Assembly (NCBI GenBank): GCA_016281475.1
Contig: JAEEIS010000180.1
Span: forward strand, 1-7,160
DNA: 7,160 nt
From: Bacteroidales bacterium
Lineage (GTDB): Bacteria; Bacteroidota; Bacteroidia; Bacteroidales; P3
Reading direction: 5' to 3'
The notes beneath the pieces were generated by a model that saw only the letters and a list, made by a program, of their open reading frames with translations, searched no databases and was not told the DNA's origin. Within the stretch, counting starts at the first letter, position 1, and each line of letters begins with the position of its first letter. Of the stretch, positions 5,584 to 7,160 are shown piece by piece. The translations under genes were made by a program, and so were the position numbers.

Positions 5584-6828
5584 TTAGTACTTACGGAAAG
5601 CCAGACAGGCGTTGTGTCCACCGAAGCCGAAGGTGTTGCTCAGGGCAAAGTCGACACGACGGTAGGTTGGCTTGTTGAATGAGAAATCGAGCGCGGGTAT
5701 GGCGGGGTCGTCGGTGAAATGGTTGATGGTGGGCGGAATTGTGTCGTTCTGCACCGCCAGGATGGTGGCTATTGCCTCCACAGCACCTGCCGCACCCAGA
5801 AGATGACCCGTCATCGACTTGGTGGAATTGAGTGTAATATTGCCCGCATGATCACCAAAGAGCGACACGACGGCCTTGGGTTCGGAGATGTCGCCAATGG
5901 GCGTTGATGTACCATGAGCATTGATGTGGTCGACATCGGAAGTCCGCATTCCAGATTCCTCGATAGCAATACGCATAGCGTTAAAAGCACCGAGTCCCTC
6001 GGGATGCGAAGCTGCGATATGGTAGGCATCGGCACTCAGACCCGCGCCTGTGAGTTCGGCATAGATTTTTGCTCCTCGAGCCTTGGCATGGTCCAATTCC
6101 TCGAGAATGAGAGCACCTGCGCCTTCACCTAGGACAAAGCCATCGCGGTCCTTGTCGAAAGGACGCGAAGCGGTGAGAGGGTCGTCATTGCGAAGCGAGA
6201 GTGCCTGCATGGAGGAGAATCCACCAATGCCTGCCTCAATGATGGCGGCCTCGCTACCTCCTGCCACAAACAGGTCCGCCTTGCCCAAACGGAGCATCAT
6301 AAAAGCATCGGCTATTGCCATTGCCGACGAGGCACAAGCGGCGGAAGTGGAATAATTGGGACCGCAGAAACCGTATTTGATAGATATGAGACCCGCACAG
6401 ATATCGGTGATGGTCTTGGTGACAAAGAACGGGCTGAAACGTGGAATCTTGTGACCCTCGGCAAAAGAGACCATCTCGTCCTGAAAGGTCTTGCTGCCCC
6501 CCATTCCGGTGCCAAAGATGACACCTACACGGTCTTTGTCGAGATGCTCGATGTCGAGTCCAGCATCGAGGATTGCCTGATCGGCCGCGACCATGCCGTA
6601 TTGGGAAAAGAGGTCAATCTTGCGGAGTTCCTTACGGTCAAAAAAAACCGCTGGGTCAAAATCTTTGACCTCAGCAGCAATTTTACATTTAAAGTTAGTG
6701 GTGTCGAACCTTGTAATCAGGCCGGCTCCACTTACTCCTCTCAACAGAGCATCCCAAAACTGAGAAACATTGTTGCCAATAGGAGTAAGTGTGCCTAGAC
6801 CAGTGATTACAACTCGTTTCAAATCCAT
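5584..6828 (-). CDS. fabF: Beta-ketoacyl-[acyl-carrier-protein] synthase II
   Basis: This condensing enzyme (KAS II) of type II fatty acid synthesis joins malonyl-ACP to acyl-ACP in the cytoplasm. At 414 aa it is the normal length for FabF. The catalytic triad is visible: Cys165 in STSAACASSA, His305 in NAHGTSTPIGD and His342 in KSMTGHLLGA, with the conserved Lys337. The glycine-rich GFGGHN at 401-406 forms the C-terminal gating loop. The N terminus (KRVVITGLGTLTPIGN) is the classical thiolase-fold start. No truncation or missing residue is seen. It lies 21 bases downstream of acpP, whose product is its substrate carrier, and 4 bases upstream of the preferred rnc start, which supports a single operon. 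Confidence 0.97.
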   Translation of the reverse strand: MDLKRVVITGLGTLTPIGNNVSQFWDALLRGVSGAGLITRFDTTNFKCKIAAEVKDFDPAVFFDRKELRKIDLFSQYGMVAADQAILDAGLDIEHLDKDRVGVIFGTGMGGSKTFQDEMVSFAEGHKIPRFSPFFVTKTITDICAGLISIKYGFCGPNYSTSAACASSAMAIADAFMMLRLGKADLFVAGGSEAAIIEAGIGGFSSMQALSLRNDDPLTASRPFDKDRDGFVLGEGAGALILEELDHAKARGAKIYAELTGAGLSADAYHIAASHPEGLGAFNAMRIAIEESGMRTSDVDHINAHGTSTPIGDISEPKAVVSLFGDHAGNITLNSTKSMTGHLLGAAGAVEAIATILAVQNDTIPPTINHFTDDPAIPALDFSFNKPTYRRVDFALSNTFGFGGHNACLAFRKY

Positions 6829-6849
6829 TCGGGAGAATGAAAGAGAAAT

Positions 6850-7086
6850 TTAGTTCTGAGCTTTCTCGATGAAAGCGACGGCATCGCCGACAGTGACAAT
6901 CTTCTCAGCCTCCTCGTCGGGAATCTGAACATCAAATTCCTTTTCGAGCTCCATAATCAGTTCGACAGTGTCCAAAGAGTCGGCACCAAGATCATTAGTG
7001 AAGCTGGCTTCGAGCGTGACATCTTTTTCATCAACACCGAGCTTATCAACAATGATAGCTTTTACTTTCGTTGCAATTTCAGACAT
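6850..7086 (-). CDS. acpP: Acyl carrier protein
   Basis: The 78-aa acidic, four-helix protein carries fatty-acid intermediates on a 4'-phosphopantetheine arm. The attachment serine is Ser37 in the motif GADSLD (34-39), and helix II continues as [12 protein letters not shown]. Length and charge are typical for AcpP. It is the first gene of the cluster and provides the carrier used by FabF directly downstream. The leader before ATG is A/T-rich without a Shine-Dalgarno, as is usual in Bacteroidota. Confidence 0.97.
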   Translation of the reverse strand: MSEIATKVKAIIVDKLGVDEKDVTLEASFTNDLGADSLDTVELIMELEKEFDVQIPDEEAEKIVTVGDAVAFIEKAQN

Positions 7087-7117
7087 GTTTATTTAATTTT
7101 TTGAGTTTAACAGGGTG

Positions 7118-7125
7118 CAAAGAAA
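7118..7125 (-). promoter_or_regulatory. Candidate -7 element of the acpP-fabF-rnc promoter
   Basis: Read on the minus strand, TTTCTTTG matches TAnnTTTG in all but one of its defined positions. It sits 31 bases upstream of the acpP ATG, and the sequence between it and the ATG is A/T-rich. I see no clear TTTG element at the expected -33 distance. A promoter here fits the operon layout but the match is partial. Confidence 0.4.
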
Positions 7126-7160
7126 CGAAAAAAAACTCATATAACCACTATTTTTAACTA

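Noticed and set aside
5580..5621. Upstream ATG giving a 263-aa RNase III
   Set aside because: It would overlap the fabF coding end by 38 bases and add 14 residues not typical of the family; the ATG at 5579 is preferred.
1..7160. CRISPR arrays, tRNA or rRNA genes, insertion sequences
   Set aside because: No regularly spaced repeats, cloverleaf-like segment, rRNA signature or transposase was seen on either strand.

Overview
The window looks like a Bacteroidota chromosome, most likely order Bacteroidales. The evidence is the acpP-fabF-rnc gene order, a TTG/TAnnTTTG-type promoter, A-rich leaders without Shine-Dalgarno sequences, and two envelope-type genes with Bacteroidales-like sequence. I cannot name the genus. 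This and all family assignments below come from motif recognition by eye, not a search.

Layout. (1) Positions 1-2973, + strand: the 3' part of an endonuclease/exonuclease/phosphatase (EEP) family gene, then a 696-aa exported helix-hairpin-helix protein with a probable outer-membrane beta-barrel. The two are joined by a 4-base ATGA stop/start overlap. (2) Positions 2974 to about 4735, clearly AT-rich: a well-formed Bacteroidota promoter, then a 281-aa protein with an unrecognised N-terminal domain and a C-terminal TIR-like domain of the kind used by CBASS/Pycsar anti-phage effectors (PF10137-like). A roughly 350-base hairpin-rich non-coding stretch follows, then a 78-aa ORF of unknown function that ends in two hairpins. 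(3) Positions about 4736-7160, - strand: the housekeeping cluster acpP-fabF-rnc, read right to left, with a probable promoter at the right edge.

How the genes fit together. AcpP carries the growing acyl chain and FabF elongates it. RNase III is co-transcribed with them but acts on double-stranded RNA. The left pair plausibly forms one envelope-associated, nucleic-acid-related unit (a phosphodiesterase plus a DNA-binding fold on a barrel), but this is inferred from folds and coupling only. The central AT-rich segment looks like a small accessory cargo inserted between two convergent core modules. Its TIR protein is the best candidate for an immune or abortive-infection factor. No nucleotide cyclase, CD-NTase or Thoeris partner is visible in the window, so it appears to be an orphan or single-gene TIR system, with its own N-terminal region as the possible sensor.
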